DNA from: Pseudomonas sp. CHM02 | GTDB taxonomy: Bacteria > Pseudomonadota > Gammaproteobacteria > Pseudomonadales > Pseudomonadaceae | NCBI RefSeq assembly: GCF_000612585.1 | Contig: NZ_JFCA01000001.1 | Location: 1 to 64,000, forward strand | Length of the DNA: 64,000 nucleotides | Reading direction: 5' to 3' | In this document: in pieces, positions 56,412 through 64,000 of the stretch | Layout of the letters: each line of letters starts with the position of its first letter | Position numbering within the stretch: position 1 is the stretch's first letter | Translations under genes and position numbers: made by a program | The notes under the pieces: model-generated | The model's database searches: none | What the model was told of the DNA's origin: nothing | Seen by the model: the letters and a program-made list of their open reading frames with translations, nothing else

Positions 56412-56604
56412 TTTCTGGCGCGCCACTTTTTGCATTTTTTGATTTACATTAAGTAAGTACTTCATCAAATTGCGATAAAGCCTGTATCTATTGGGCGGCC
56501 GTTCACCCGGGTCGGTCTAAGCTGATGAAACTCGCGTGGGGTTGTCCGCTCTAAAATCCATTGGCCAGCCGCAGGGCTGCGCTGCATCGCTTGCAGGAGT
56601 CTTG

Positions 56605-57591
56605 ATGGACAGTGTGGATCTGAATGTCTTGCGCAGCGTGCTCGAATGGCGCCGTGCCGGGCAGCAAGTCGTGTTGTACAGCGTTGTTCAGACCTGGGGC
56701 AGTGCGCCGCGTCCGCCAGGTGCCATGCTGGCGCTGCGGGGCGATGGCGTGGTGATTGGCTCGGTGTCGGGCGGTTGCATCGAGGACGACTTGATTGCGC
56801 GCCTGCAGGATGGCCGGCTGGCGCAGGATGGGCCGCCGGTGCAATTGGTCACCTACGGCGTTACCCGCGATGAGGCGGCCCGTTTCGGCTTGCCTTGTGG
56901 TGGCACGCTGCGCCTGACTGAAGAGCGCGTGGAAGACTGGGCCTGGGTGGCGCAGTTGCTGGAGCGCTGTGAAGCCCATGAGATCGTCGCCCGCGAGCTG
57001 GACCTGGCCACCGGCGGTGTGAGCTTGAGCAGCGCGAGCAAGACCGACGTGGTCACCTTCGACGGTGAACGCCTGCGGGCCATCTACGGTCCGCGCTGGC
57101 GTCTGCTGCTGATCGGCGCCGGGCAACTGTCGCGCTATGTGGCAGAGATGGCGCGACTGCTGGATTTCGACGTGTTGATCTGCGATCCGCGTGATGAATT
57201 CGTCTACGGTTGGCAGGAACAGCACGGGCGCTTCGTGCCGGGGATGCCCGATGAAGCGGTGCTGAATATCCAGACGGATGAGCGCACGGCCATCGTCTGC
57301 CTGACCCATGACCCGCGGCTGGATGACATGGCGTTGCTGACGGCGTTGAACTCCAGCGCGTTCTACATTGGCGCGCTGGGGTCACGGGTCAACAGCCAGA
57401 AGCGGCGCGAAAACCTGGCTGCGCTGGGGTTGTCTGCCGAGGCGATCGCACGTCTGCATGGGCCGATTGGCTTGCATATCGGCAGCCATACCCCGTCGGA
57501 GATCGCGCTCTCGCTGATGGCGGAAATAGTCGCGATCAAGAACGGCGTGGTGCCGATGCAGAAAAAGCCGCTGCCGGTCGTGGCTGAGTGA
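56605..57591 (+). CDS. XdhC/CoxI-family molybdenum hydroxylase maturation protein
   Basis: XdhC proteins bind molybdenum cofactor and insert its sulfurated form into xanthine dehydrogenase-type enzymes. The 328-residue protein has the N-terminal XdhC/CoxI domain (VQTWGSAPRPPGAMLAL, GSVSGGCIEDDLI) and the C-terminal Rossmann domain (LLLIGAGQLSRYVAEMARLLDFDVLICDPR, GALGSRVNSQKRRENLAALG). ATG 56605 follows GCAGGAGTC. The MobA-like gene overlaps its stop. No molybdenum hydroxylase subunits are in the window, so the client enzyme is elsewhere. Confidence 0.9.
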   Translation: MDSVDLNVLRSVLEWRRAGQQVVLYSVVQTWGSAPRPPGAMLALRGDGVVIGSVSGGCIEDDLIARLQDGRLAQDGPPVQLVTYGVTRDEAARFGLPCGGTLRLTEERVEDWAWVAQLLERCEAHEIVARELDLATGGVSLSSASKTDVVTFDGERLRAIYGPRWRLLLIGAGQLSRYVAEMARLLDFDVLICDPRDEFVYGWQEQHGRFVPGMPDEAVLNIQTDERTAIVCLTHDPRLDDMALLTALNSSAFYIGALGSRVNSQKRRENLAALGLSAEAIARLHGPIGLHIGSHTPSEIALSLMAEIVAIKNGVVPMQKKPLPVVAE

Positions 57592-58178
57592 CGATTACCG
57601 CGATTGTATTGGCGGCGGGGCAGGGCAGTCGCTATCGCGCTGTGGCGGGGGCTGACCAGGATAAGTTGCTGGCGGATTGTGTGGGGCTGGATGGCGTGAC
57701 GCGGCCGGTGATCGAGCAGGTCCTGGTGAATCTGCCGGGTGCTGTGGTGGAGCGCTGGGTGGTGACTTCACCGGACCGGCTTGAAGTGATTCGCTTGGCA
57801 GAGGCCTACGGTTGCAAGGTATTGCTGCTGCGCTCAGCCGGCATGGGCGACAGCATTGCCGCTGCGGTCGCGGCCAGTGCTGGGGCGAACGGCTGGCTGG
57901 TGGTGCTGGGGGATATGCCGTTTATCCGGTCGTCTAGCATTGAGCGGGTGATCGACGGGCTGGAGGCGGGCGGCATCAGTGTGCCGGTGCAGGACGGGCA
58001 ATATGGTCATCCTGTGGCGTTTAGCCAGGCATCAGGGCCGGGCCTGATGGCGCTGACCGGTGATCGTGGGGCCAAGCCGTTGTTTGCGCAGGCGACGGTA
58101 TGTGAAGTGTCTGTTGATGATCCAGGCGTGCTCTGGGATGTCGACCTGCCACAGTCTTTAAATTACTCCCCGTCCTAA
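57588..58178 (+). CDS. MobA/MocA-like nucleotidyltransferase
   Basis: The 196-residue protein has the NTP-transferase fold signature ITAIVLAAGQGSRYRAV at the N terminus and WLVVLGDMPFIR (metal-binding aspartate) in the middle. Members of this group (MocA type) transfer CMP to molybdopterin-type cofactors for xanthine dehydrogenase-like enzymes. It starts at GTG 57588, overlapping the XdhC stop, so the two proteins probably act together in loading a molybdenum hydroxylase. Confidence 0.85.
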   Translation: MTITAIVLAAGQGSRYRAVAGADQDKLLADCVGLDGVTRPVIEQVLVNLPGAVVERWVVTSPDRLEVIRLAEAYGCKVLLLRSAGMGDSIAAAVAASAGANGWLVVLGDMPFIRSSSIERVIDGLEAGGISVPVQDGQYGHPVAFSQASGPGLMALTGDRGAKPLFAQATVCEVSVDDPGVLWDVDLPQSLNYSPS

Positions 58179-58180
58179 TT

Positions 58181-58270
58181 GTAGGAGCTGGCTTGCCGGC
58201 GATAGCGTTAGGCCAGCCAACACACCTGTGGCGGATAGACCGCTATCGCCGGCAAGCCGGCTCTTACAGT
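58181..58270. repeat. REP-type inverted repeat pair
   Basis: TTGTAGGAGCTGGCTTGCCGGCGATAGCG faces CGCTATCGCCGGCAAGCCGGCTCTTACA, an almost perfect pair, after the MobA-like gene. Confidence 0.75.
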
Positions 58271-58292
58271 TGAATGTGTACCCGTAATCAAT

Positions 58293-58328
58293 AAAAAGCC
58301 CCGCCTGATCACTCAGGCGGGGCTTTTT
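58293..58328. terminator. Bidirectional terminator between MobA-like gene and rne
   Basis: AAAAAGCCCCGCCTGA and TCAGGCGGGGCTTTTT form a 16-base-pair perfect stem with a TCAC loop; T runs are present on both strands, serving rne on the minus strand. Confidence 0.95.
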
Positions 58329-58342
58329 AGTCGCTGCGGGAA

Positions 58343-61300
58343 TCAGGCGAGAGGCTTGCTCTCGTGTTCTGCTTCCTGTGCTGCGGCAGCAGCGGCGGCG
58401 GCTTCAGCTTCCTTGCGACGACGACGCACTTCTCGTGGGTCGTTCGGTGCACGGCCGTTTTCGGTCAGGGCGCTGACCGGTGCGGCCTCAACCACTGGCG
58501 CGGCAACTTCGGCAACCACCGGCGCTTCAACCACTGGCGCAGGTTCAACGACCGGGGCAGGCTCAACCACAGGGGTTGGCTCGGCAATCACGACTTCGGC
58601 AACCGGTGCTGGCGCTGGCGCTTCTTCTGCCACTGGGGCAGGTTCTGGCGCTTCAACCGGAGCGACAGGCTCGGCAGTCCATTGGAAGGCGGTTTGTTCT
58701 TCACGAACTTCGCGTACTTCTGGAGCCGCTTCGACGGCCGGTGCTTCAACTACCGCTTCAACCACAGGCTGAGGCTCAACCACCGGTGCGGCTTCAACCG
58801 CTGCCACTTCAACTTCTGGCTGGGCTTCTTGAGCCGGAGCAACTTCCACTTCCGGAACAACCGGCGCTTCGATTGGGGTGGTGGCTTCGACAACAGGCGC
58901 TTCGACAACCGGTGCTTCTACGACTGGCGCTTCAGCAACAGGCGCTTCAACGGCTGGCGTCTCGGCAACAGGTGTTTCCACGGTGACGGTTTCTTCGACA
59001 GCAGCGGTGGCACGTTCAGCCTGCTCGTGAGCCTGGGCTTCAGCCGGTGCGCTGATGACCGAGCTGGCAACGGCAGCGGTAACGGCCAGGCCAGCCGCCA
59101 GTTCGGCGCCAGTCGGTTCGCTGGTAGCAGCGGCTTCTGCGTTTTCGCCGGTCTCTTCCGAGCCTTCGATCACGTTGCCGTTGGCATCACGTTGACGCTC
59201 GCGACGGTTGCTGCGACGACGCTGGCCACGGGAGCGGCGGCGTGGACGATCGCCTTCGGCGCCTTCCTGACCGTCTTCCTGCAGTTGCTCTTCGCCGGTC
59301 AGCACTTCTTCTTCGCTGGCAGCCGCGGCCTGTTCGGCACGTGGTTGACGCTCTTCACGCGGTGCGCGAGGTTGACGTTCTTCACGTGGCGCACGCTCTT
59401 CACGCGGCTGGCGGGCCGGACGCTCTTCAGCGGCGACGGCAGCACCGGCAACGGCTGGTGCGGCGTCCAGCGGCTCGCGCAGTTCACGCACGCGCTCTTC
59501 ACGCTCGCCACGTGGCTTGCGATCTTCACGCGGGGCGCGTGGAGTGCGTGGAGCGCGCTCTTCACGCGGTGCACGTTCTACGGTCGGGGTTTCTTCACGG
59601 GCTTCGCGAGGCGCACGCTCTTCACGTGGTGCGCGTTCTTCACGCGGAGCACGTTCTTCGCGCGGCTTGCGCTCTTCGTCACGACGACCGTTGCGGTTAC
59701 GGCTTTGCTGGCGACCGTTGCGACGCTCTTCGTTGCGCGCAGGGCGCTCGGAGGCAGGTTTTTCAACCACAACCGGCGCTGCGGGCTCTTCCTTGGTGGC
59801 GAACAGGCTGACCAGCGACTTCACCAGGCCTTTGAACAGGCTTGGCTCAGGCAGGGCGGCCGGCGCGGCAACCGGAGCTGCCGCTTCGGTCGGAACCGGT
59901 GCGTTGGCGCGGGCTGGCGCGGTCTTGACCGCGGCTTCCTGGCGAACCAGGGTGCGGGTCGCGGCGGCTGGCTGGACTTCTTCCACTTCGGCGGCGGCAG
60001 CGGCGATTTCGTAGCTGGACTGGCCGCTGTGGGCTTCCGGACTGTCATCACGCAGGCGCTGCACTTCGAAGTGCGGTGTTTCGAGGTGATCGTTCGGCAG
60101 GATGACGATACGGGCACGGGTGCGCAGTTCGATCTTGGTGATCGAGTTGCGTTTTTCGTTGAGCAGGAACGCTGCGACCGGGATCGGCACTTGTGCGCGG
60201 ACTTCGGCAGTGCGGTCTTTCAGGGCTTCTTCTTCGATCAGGCGCAGGATCGCCAGGGACAGCGATTCAACGTCACGGATGATGCCGGTGCCGTTGCAAC
60301 GCGGGCAGACGATGCCGCTGCTTTCACCCAGGGATGGGCGCAGGCGCTGGCGGGACATTTCCAGCAGGCCGAAACGCGAGATACGGCCGACTTGCACGCG
60401 GGCACGATCCGCTTCCAGGCATTCGCGGACTTTCTCTTCCACGGCGCGCTGGTTCTTGGCCGGAGTCATGTCGATGAAGTCGATCACGATCAGGCCGCCG
60501 ATGTCACGCAGGCGCAGCTGGCGGGCGATTTCTTCAGCCGCTTCCAGGTTGGTCTGCAGTGCGGTTTCTTCGATGTCGCTGCCTTTGGTCGCACGCGCCG
60601 AGTTGATGTCGATGGACACCAGGGCTTCGGTCGGGTCGATCACAATGGAGCCACCGGAAGGCAGTTCGACCACGCGCTGGAAGGCGGTCTCGATCTGGCT
60701 TTCGATCTGGAAACGGTTGAACAGCGGGACGCTGTCTTCGTACAGCTTGATCTTGCTGGCGTACTGCGGCATCACCTGGCGGATGAAGGTCAGGGCTTCG
60801 TCTTGGGCTTCAACGCTGTCGATCAGCACTTCGCCGATGTCCTGGCGCAGGTAATCGCGGATGGCGCGGATGATCACGTTGCTTTCCTGGTAGATCAGGA
60901 ACGGCGCGGAACGATCCAGGGACGCTTCTTTGATGGCGGTCCACAGTTGCAGCAGGTAGTCGAGGTCCCACTGCATTTCTTCGCTGCTGCGGCCCAGGCC
61001 GGCAGTGCGAACGATCAGGCCCATGTCGGCCGGTGCGATCAGGCCGTTCAGCGCTTCACGCAGTTCGTTGCGCTCTTCGCCTTCGATGCGGCGGGAAATG
61101 CCGCCGGCACGTGGGTTGTTCGGCATCAGGACCAGGTAGCGGCCAGCCAGGCTGATGAAGGTGGTCAGGGCGGCGCCCTTGTTGCCACGTTCTTCTTTTT
61201 CGACCTGGACGATGACTTCCTGGCCTTCGCTCAGGACGTCCTTGATGTTCACGCGGCCTTCGGGGGCTTTCTTGAAGTATTCGCGGGAGATTTCTTTGAG

Positions 61301-61507
61301 GGGCAGGAAGCCGTGGCGCTCGGAGCCGAAATCGACAAAGGCAGCCTCAAGGCTTGGTTCGATGCGAGTAATACGGCCTTTATAGATGTTGGCCTTCTTT
61401 TGCTCGCGTGCACCGGATTCGATGTCCAGGTCATAGAGGCGCTGGCCATCTACCAGTGCAACACGCAACTCTTCGGGTTGAGTTGCGTTAATCAGCATTC
61501 TTTTCAT
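58343..61507 (-). CDS. rne: Ribonuclease E
   Basis: RNase E is the main endoribonuclease for mRNA decay and rRNA/tRNA processing and the scaffold of the degradosome. The 1,054-residue protein starts [20 protein letters not shown] at ATG 61507, with the S1 domain ([22 protein letters not shown]), the DNase-I-like catalytic domain containing IVIDFIDM, and the zinc link CPRCNGTG. The C-terminal half is low-complexity: an Arg-rich part with tandem REERAP repeats, the basic [19 protein letters not shown], and then a long Val/Ala/Pro/Glu-rich stretch (VEAPVVEA type), ending at a basic helix [22 protein letters not shown]. An antisense open frame of over 1,100 codons across it is a GC-bias shadow. 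Confidence 0.95.
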   Translation of the reverse strand: MKRMLINATQPEELRVALVDGQRLYDLDIESGAREQKKANIYKGRITRIEPSLEAAFVDFGSERHGFLPLKEISREYFKKAPEGRVNIKDVLSEGQEVIVQVEKEERGNKGAALTTFISLAGRYLVLMPNNPRAGGISRRIEGEERNELREALNGLIAPADMGLIVRTAGLGRSSEEMQWDLDYLLQLWTAIKEASLDRSAPFLIYQESNVIIRAIRDYLRQDIGEVLIDSVEAQDEALTFIRQVMPQYASKIKLYEDSVPLFNRFQIESQIETAFQRVVELPSGGSIVIDPTEALVSIDINSARATKGSDIEETALQTNLEAAEEIARQLRLRDIGGLIVIDFIDMTPAKNQRAVEEKVRECLEADRARVQVGRISRFGLLEMSRQRLRPSLGESSGIVCPRCNGTGIIRDVESLSLAILRLIEEEALKDRTAEVRAQVPIPVAAFLLNEKRNSITKIELRTRARIVILPNDHLETPHFEVQRLRDDSPEAHSGQSSYEIAAAAAEVEEVQPAAATRTLVRQEAAVKTAPARANAPVPTEAAAPVAAPAALPEPSLFKGLVKSLVSLFATKEEPAAPVVVEKPASERPARNEERRNGRQQSRNRNGRRDEERKPREERAPREERAPREERAPREAREETPTVERAPREERAPRTPRAPREDRKPRGEREERVRELREPLDAAPAVAGAAVAAEERPARQPREERAPREERQPRAPREERQPRAEQAAAASEEEVLTGEEQLQEDGQEGAEGDRPRRRSRGQRRRSNRRERQRDANGNVIEGSEETGENAEAAATSEPTGAELAAGLAVTAAVASSVISAPAEAQAHEQAERATAAVEETVTVETPVAETPAVEAPVAEAPVVEAPVVEAPVVEATTPIEAPVVPEVEVAPAQEAQPEVEVAAVEAAPVVEPQPVVEAVVEAPAVEAAPEVREVREEQTAFQWTAEPVAPVEAPEPAPVAEEAPAPAPVAEVVIAEPTPVVEPAPVVEPAPVVEAPVVAEVAAPVVEAAPVSALTENGRAPNDPREVRRRRKEAEAAAAAAAAQEAEHESKPLA

Positions 61508-62266
61508 GTTGTACCGTCGGTTTCCGGGCTGCCGGAAACGGCGTTCGGCACACACGACTTCTCACGGTCGGTGTCAGGTGCGTCAAGAGTGGTTGGCCAC
61601 TCCAGTGTCCAGCAAACACCAGCCAATTGGGCCGGTATCGCGACGGACGCGTCCTGCTTGTTAGCGGTGGTGACAAAGGCACCACTTCAACAAAAGCTAA
61701 GGTCAGGAGGAGGAATCAACCGGCGACAGTGGACGAGATGAAGCGTCTAAATATAAGCCTAGTGCTACACGGTCCGACGGTTGTGCATCTCCACCCTACA
61801 CGTATCCCTGATAATTCGGGTGCTGCCGCGCGCAGAATCCGCAGCGGGTTGGCATTTACCGTGTTCTCCAATGGGGAGTCCACGCTCATGGCTAAACAAG
61901 ACTAGGTGTGGGCGATTGCGCTCTCACTCAGCTCTTAACAGGCGTTGTTTCCGAAGTATTCGCCGTGGTCTGGTTCAAGACTGACTGCACTTTGTGAACT
62001 GGCCGTAAATATCGGCGCAGAACGCGAGTATTCACTCTGCTTTCTGCACTCGCTTCAGGCCTCATGTCACCTGCGCTTGTTACAATCTTGAGCCTTCCAG
62101 GGTGGCGAAAGCCCCGTAGGACGGCCTCGCGTCCTGATGAATTGCGATGGTCAGGGCCGGCAGTTTGCCGCATGTCCTCTGTCCAGGCCGCTTTTGGCGG
62201 CGTTCGCGACTATAGCAGCAATGATTAAGTGCTTCAATTCCATAAAAAATTGTTATCATCGCCGCC
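61508..62266 (-). other. Long rne leader / divergent rne-rluC intergenic region without genes
   Basis: The 759 bases between rne and rluC hold no convincing gene. RNase E genes usually have a long structured 5' leader through which the enzyme regulates its own mRNA, and this region fits that. A T-rich stretch with TTGTTATCAT is near 62251, just before rluC. Short open frames here have no Shine-Dalgarno, start or composition to support them. Confidence 0.6.
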
Positions 62267-63226
62267 ATGACGACTACCGCCCCCCAGACCCCCAGCGTCC
62301 AGCTGCTCGAGGTCTCGCCGGAATATGCCGGCCAACGCATCGACAATTTTCTCCTGGCCAGGCTCAAAGGCGTGCCCAAGACCTTGATTTACCGCATCTT
62401 GCGTAAAGGTGAAGTGCGGGTGAACAAGGGCCGGATCAAGCCCGAGTACAAGTTGCAGGCGGGCGATATCGTTCGCGTGCCGCCGGTGCGCGTGCCTGAG
62501 CGTGATGAGCCTGTGCCATTGGCGCAGGGCTTGTTGCAGCGCCTTGAAGCCTCGATTGTCTTCGAAGACAACAAGCTGATCGTGATCAACAAGCCCTGTG
62601 GCATTGCGGTTCACGGCGGCAGCGGCCTGAATTTCGGTGTGATCGAAGCCTTTCGTCAGTTGCGCCCGGACGCCAAGGAGTTGGAGTTGGTCCACCGCCT
62701 GGACCGCGACACTTCCGGCCTGCTGATGATCGCCAAGAAGCGCAGCATGCTGCGCCACCTGCACACCGCCCTGCGTGGCGATGGCGTGGACAAGCGCTAC
62801 ATGGCACTGGTACGCGGTAACTGGGCCAGTTCCGTCAAGAGCGTCCGCGCGCCATTGCAGAAGAGCAACCTGCGTTCCGGCGAGCGCATGGTGGAGGTGG
62901 ACGAGGAGGGCAAAGAAGCCCTGACCCTGTTCAAGGTCCTGCGCCGTTTCGGTGACTTTGCCACCATGGTCGAGGCCAAGCCGGTGACCGGCCGTACCCA
63001 CCAGATTCGCGTGCACACCCTGCATGCAGGCCACTGCATCGCTGGCGATACCAAATACGGCGACGAGGATTTCTCCAGGGAAATCCGTGACCTGGGCGGC
63101 AAGCGCCTGTTCCTGCACGCCTACATGCTCACTGTGCCGCTGCCCGATGGCGGCGAATTGAAGCTGCAGGCGCCGGTCGATGAGATGTGGGCCAAGACCG
63201 TGGAGCGTTTGAGTGTCGCACCTTGA
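62267..63226 (+). CDS. rluC: 23S rRNA pseudouridine synthase RluC
   Basis: RluC isomerises uridines 955, 2504 and 2580 of 23S rRNA (E. coli numbering). The 319-residue protein has an N-terminal S4 RNA-binding domain ([42 protein letters not shown]) and the RluA-type catalytic motif [18 protein letters not shown] with the catalytic aspartate, plus [25 protein letters not shown]. It overlaps the HAD gene by 14 bases. The order rne-rluC (divergent)-HAD-sppA is the one I recall for P. aeruginosa (PA2976-PA2973). Confidence 0.96.
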   Translation: MTTTAPQTPSVQLLEVSPEYAGQRIDNFLLARLKGVPKTLIYRILRKGEVRVNKGRIKPEYKLQAGDIVRVPPVRVPERDEPVPLAQGLLQRLEASIVFEDNKLIVINKPCGIAVHGGSGLNFGVIEAFRQLRPDAKELELVHRLDRDTSGLLMIAKKRSMLRHLHTALRGDGVDKRYMALVRGNWASSVKSVRAPLQKSNLRSGERMVEVDEEGKEALTLFKVLRRFGDFATMVEAKPVTGRTHQIRVHTLHAGHCIAGDTKYGDEDFSREIRDLGGKRLFLHAYMLTVPLPDGGELKLQAPVDEMWAKTVERLSVAP

Positions 63227-63875
63227 TTACAAACTGCTGATTTTCGATTGGGACGGTACCCTGGCCAACTCCATTGGCCGGATTGTCGAATCGATGCACG
63301 CGGCGTCGACCCGCTCGGGATACGCGCTGTGCACGGATCATGCGGTCAAGGGCATCATCGGCCTCGGCTTGCCTGAGGCCATTCGCACCTTGTACCCCGA
63401 GATCAGCGACGCCGAGCTGGCTGCATTCCGAGATCACTACGCCGATCACTACATTGCCCTGGAGGCTACGCCTTCGCCGCTGTTCGATGGTGTGGTGCAG
63501 TCCCTGGACGCCTTGCGGGCCGGCGGTTATCAGCTGGCGGTCGCCACCGGCAAGGCCCGTCGCGGGCTGGACCGGGTGCTCAAGGCCCATGGCTGGGAAG
63601 ATTATTTCGATATCACCCGTGCCGCCGATGAAACTGCCAGCAAGCCTCACCCTCTGATGCTGGAGCAGATCCTGGCCCACTGCGGTGTGTCGCCACGCCA
63701 GGCGTTGATGGTGGGCGATGCTTCCTTCGACCTGATGATGGCGCGCAATGCAGGCATGGACAGCGTTGCGGTCAGCTACGGCGCCCAGGCGGCCGAGGCC
63801 TTGCAGCAATATGAGCCCAGGCTGACGATTGATCATTTTTCCGAATTGCAGGCCTGGCTCGGCCGGGCCCAATAA
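63213..63875 (+). CDS. HAD-superfamily phosphatase (phosphoglycolate phosphatase-like)
   Basis: The 220-residue protein has the four HAD motifs: [28 protein letters not shown] lysine in ASKPHPLML and [18 protein letters not shown]. The cap is subclass I (between motifs I and II). The GTG start at 63213 overlaps the end of rluC, implying translational coupling. The substrate is unknown. Confidence 0.9.
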   Translation: MSHLDYKLLIFDWDGTLANSIGRIVESMHAASTRSGYALCTDHAVKGIIGLGLPEAIRTLYPEISDAELAAFRDHYADHYIALEATPSPLFDGVVQSLDALRAGGYQLAVATGKARRGLDRVLKAHGWEDYFDITRAADETASKPHPLMLEQILAHCGVSPRQALMVGDASFDLMMARNAGMDSVAVSYGAQAAEALQQYEPRLTIDHFSELQAWLGRAQ

Positions 63876-63896
63876 GTCTTTGCTGGGGTTGATGGC

Positions 63897-64000
63897 ATGA
63901 GTGACGAGTGGAAAGCGCCCGAAAAGGCTGAAAGCAGTGATGACAAAAGCTGGAAGCTGCTGGAGAAAACCCTCCTGGCCAGCGTCCAGGAACAGCGCCG
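63897..64000 (+). CDS. sppA: Signal peptide peptidase SppA-type protease (N terminus only)
   Basis: ATG 63897 opens a frame reaching the window edge, with 34 full codons: MSDEWKAPEKAESSDD, then KSWKLLEKTLLASVQEQRR. This N-terminal cytoplasmic stretch before the first membrane helix matches S49-family SppA of Pseudomonas as I remember it, and its place after the HAD gene agrees. The catalytic domain is outside the window. Confidence 0.75.
   Translation, partial: MSDEWKAPEKAESSDDKSWKLLEKTLLASVQEQR

Noticed and set aside
58364..61741. 1,125-codon open frame on the plus strand across rne
   Set aside because: Antisense to rne, whose repeats give it an artificial Phe/Arg/Gly-rich repetitive look; no domain and no Shine-Dalgarno.
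61627..61905. 92-codon plus-strand frame between rne and rluC
   Set aside because: It overlaps the expected rne leader and lacks a start signal and protein-like features.

Overview
The window is a chromosomal segment of a fluorescent-group Pseudomonas (P. fluorescens lineage or a close relative). The inference rests on gene order and protein content recognised from memory, not on a database search. High GC, Pseudomonas-type REP/REPIN-like inverted repeats in many intergenic gaps, ArgR half-sites of the form TGTCGC-N8-AA, an AmrZ ribbon-helix-helix regulator, RsmA, and the blocks acsA-aotJQMOP-argR / aruCFGDB-x-aruE / alaS-lysC-rsmA-tRNA all point this way.

Layout. 1-263: tail-less end of a small DUF2790-type periplasmic protein. 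661-2616: acsA. 3316-8690: arginine/ornithine importer operon aotJQMOP with its regulator argR. 8705-14635 (minus): a very large leucine-rich-repeat protein with a dermonecrotic-toxin-like N-terminal region, placed between argR and the arginine succinyltransferase (AST) catabolic operon aruC-F-G-D-B-(small ORF)-E at 14945-22852. 23045-23818 (minus): lumazine synthase gene behind an FMN riboswitch. 24011-29479: ltaE, alaS, lysC, rsmA. 29542-29966: tRNA-Ser and two identical tRNA-Arg genes. 30306-31748: mgtE. 31939-33063 (minus): amrZ and two small membrane-associated proteins. 33389: tRNA-Arg(CCT), then an MFS transporter. 35181-42884: flagellar/chemotaxis cluster flgZ-flgN-flgM-flgA (minus), cheV-cheR and flgBCDE (plus). 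43060-44106: an unrecognised protein with a Cys/His arrangement suggesting a papain-like fold. 44195-47092 (minus): nrdA. 47908-50240: RstAB-like two-component system. 50323: pcpS-type phosphopantetheinyl transferase. 51187-53534: small secreted protein-phoP-phoQ operon behind four tandem PhoP half-sites. 53675-56343: AraC regulator and sigma-54-dependent dctA. 56605-58178: XdhC- and MobA-like pair. 58343-61507 (minus): rne. 62267-64000: rluC, HAD phosphatase, start of sppA.

How the parts work together. Arginine is imported by Aot, sensed by ArgR (exact ArgR half-sites lie in front of both aotJ and aruC) and degraded to glutamate plus succinate by the Aru/AST enzymes. acsA and dctA both carry AAnAAnAA leader motifs typical of Crc/Hfq catabolite repression. 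The flagellar genes carry visible sigma-54 (flgA, flgB) and sigma-28 (flgMN) promoters.

The most unusual points are: the giant LRR protein inserted in the arginine locus; the cysteine-protease-like ORF at a junction where both the flg operon (no flgF after flgE) and the nrd operon (no nrdB after nrdA) are interrupted; a perfect inverted repeat enclosing the alaS -10 box; a four-fold 11-bp PhoP box; and a perfect 40-bp inverted repeat between aruE and the lumazine synthase gene. I saw no CRISPR array, prophage, insertion sequence or integrase.
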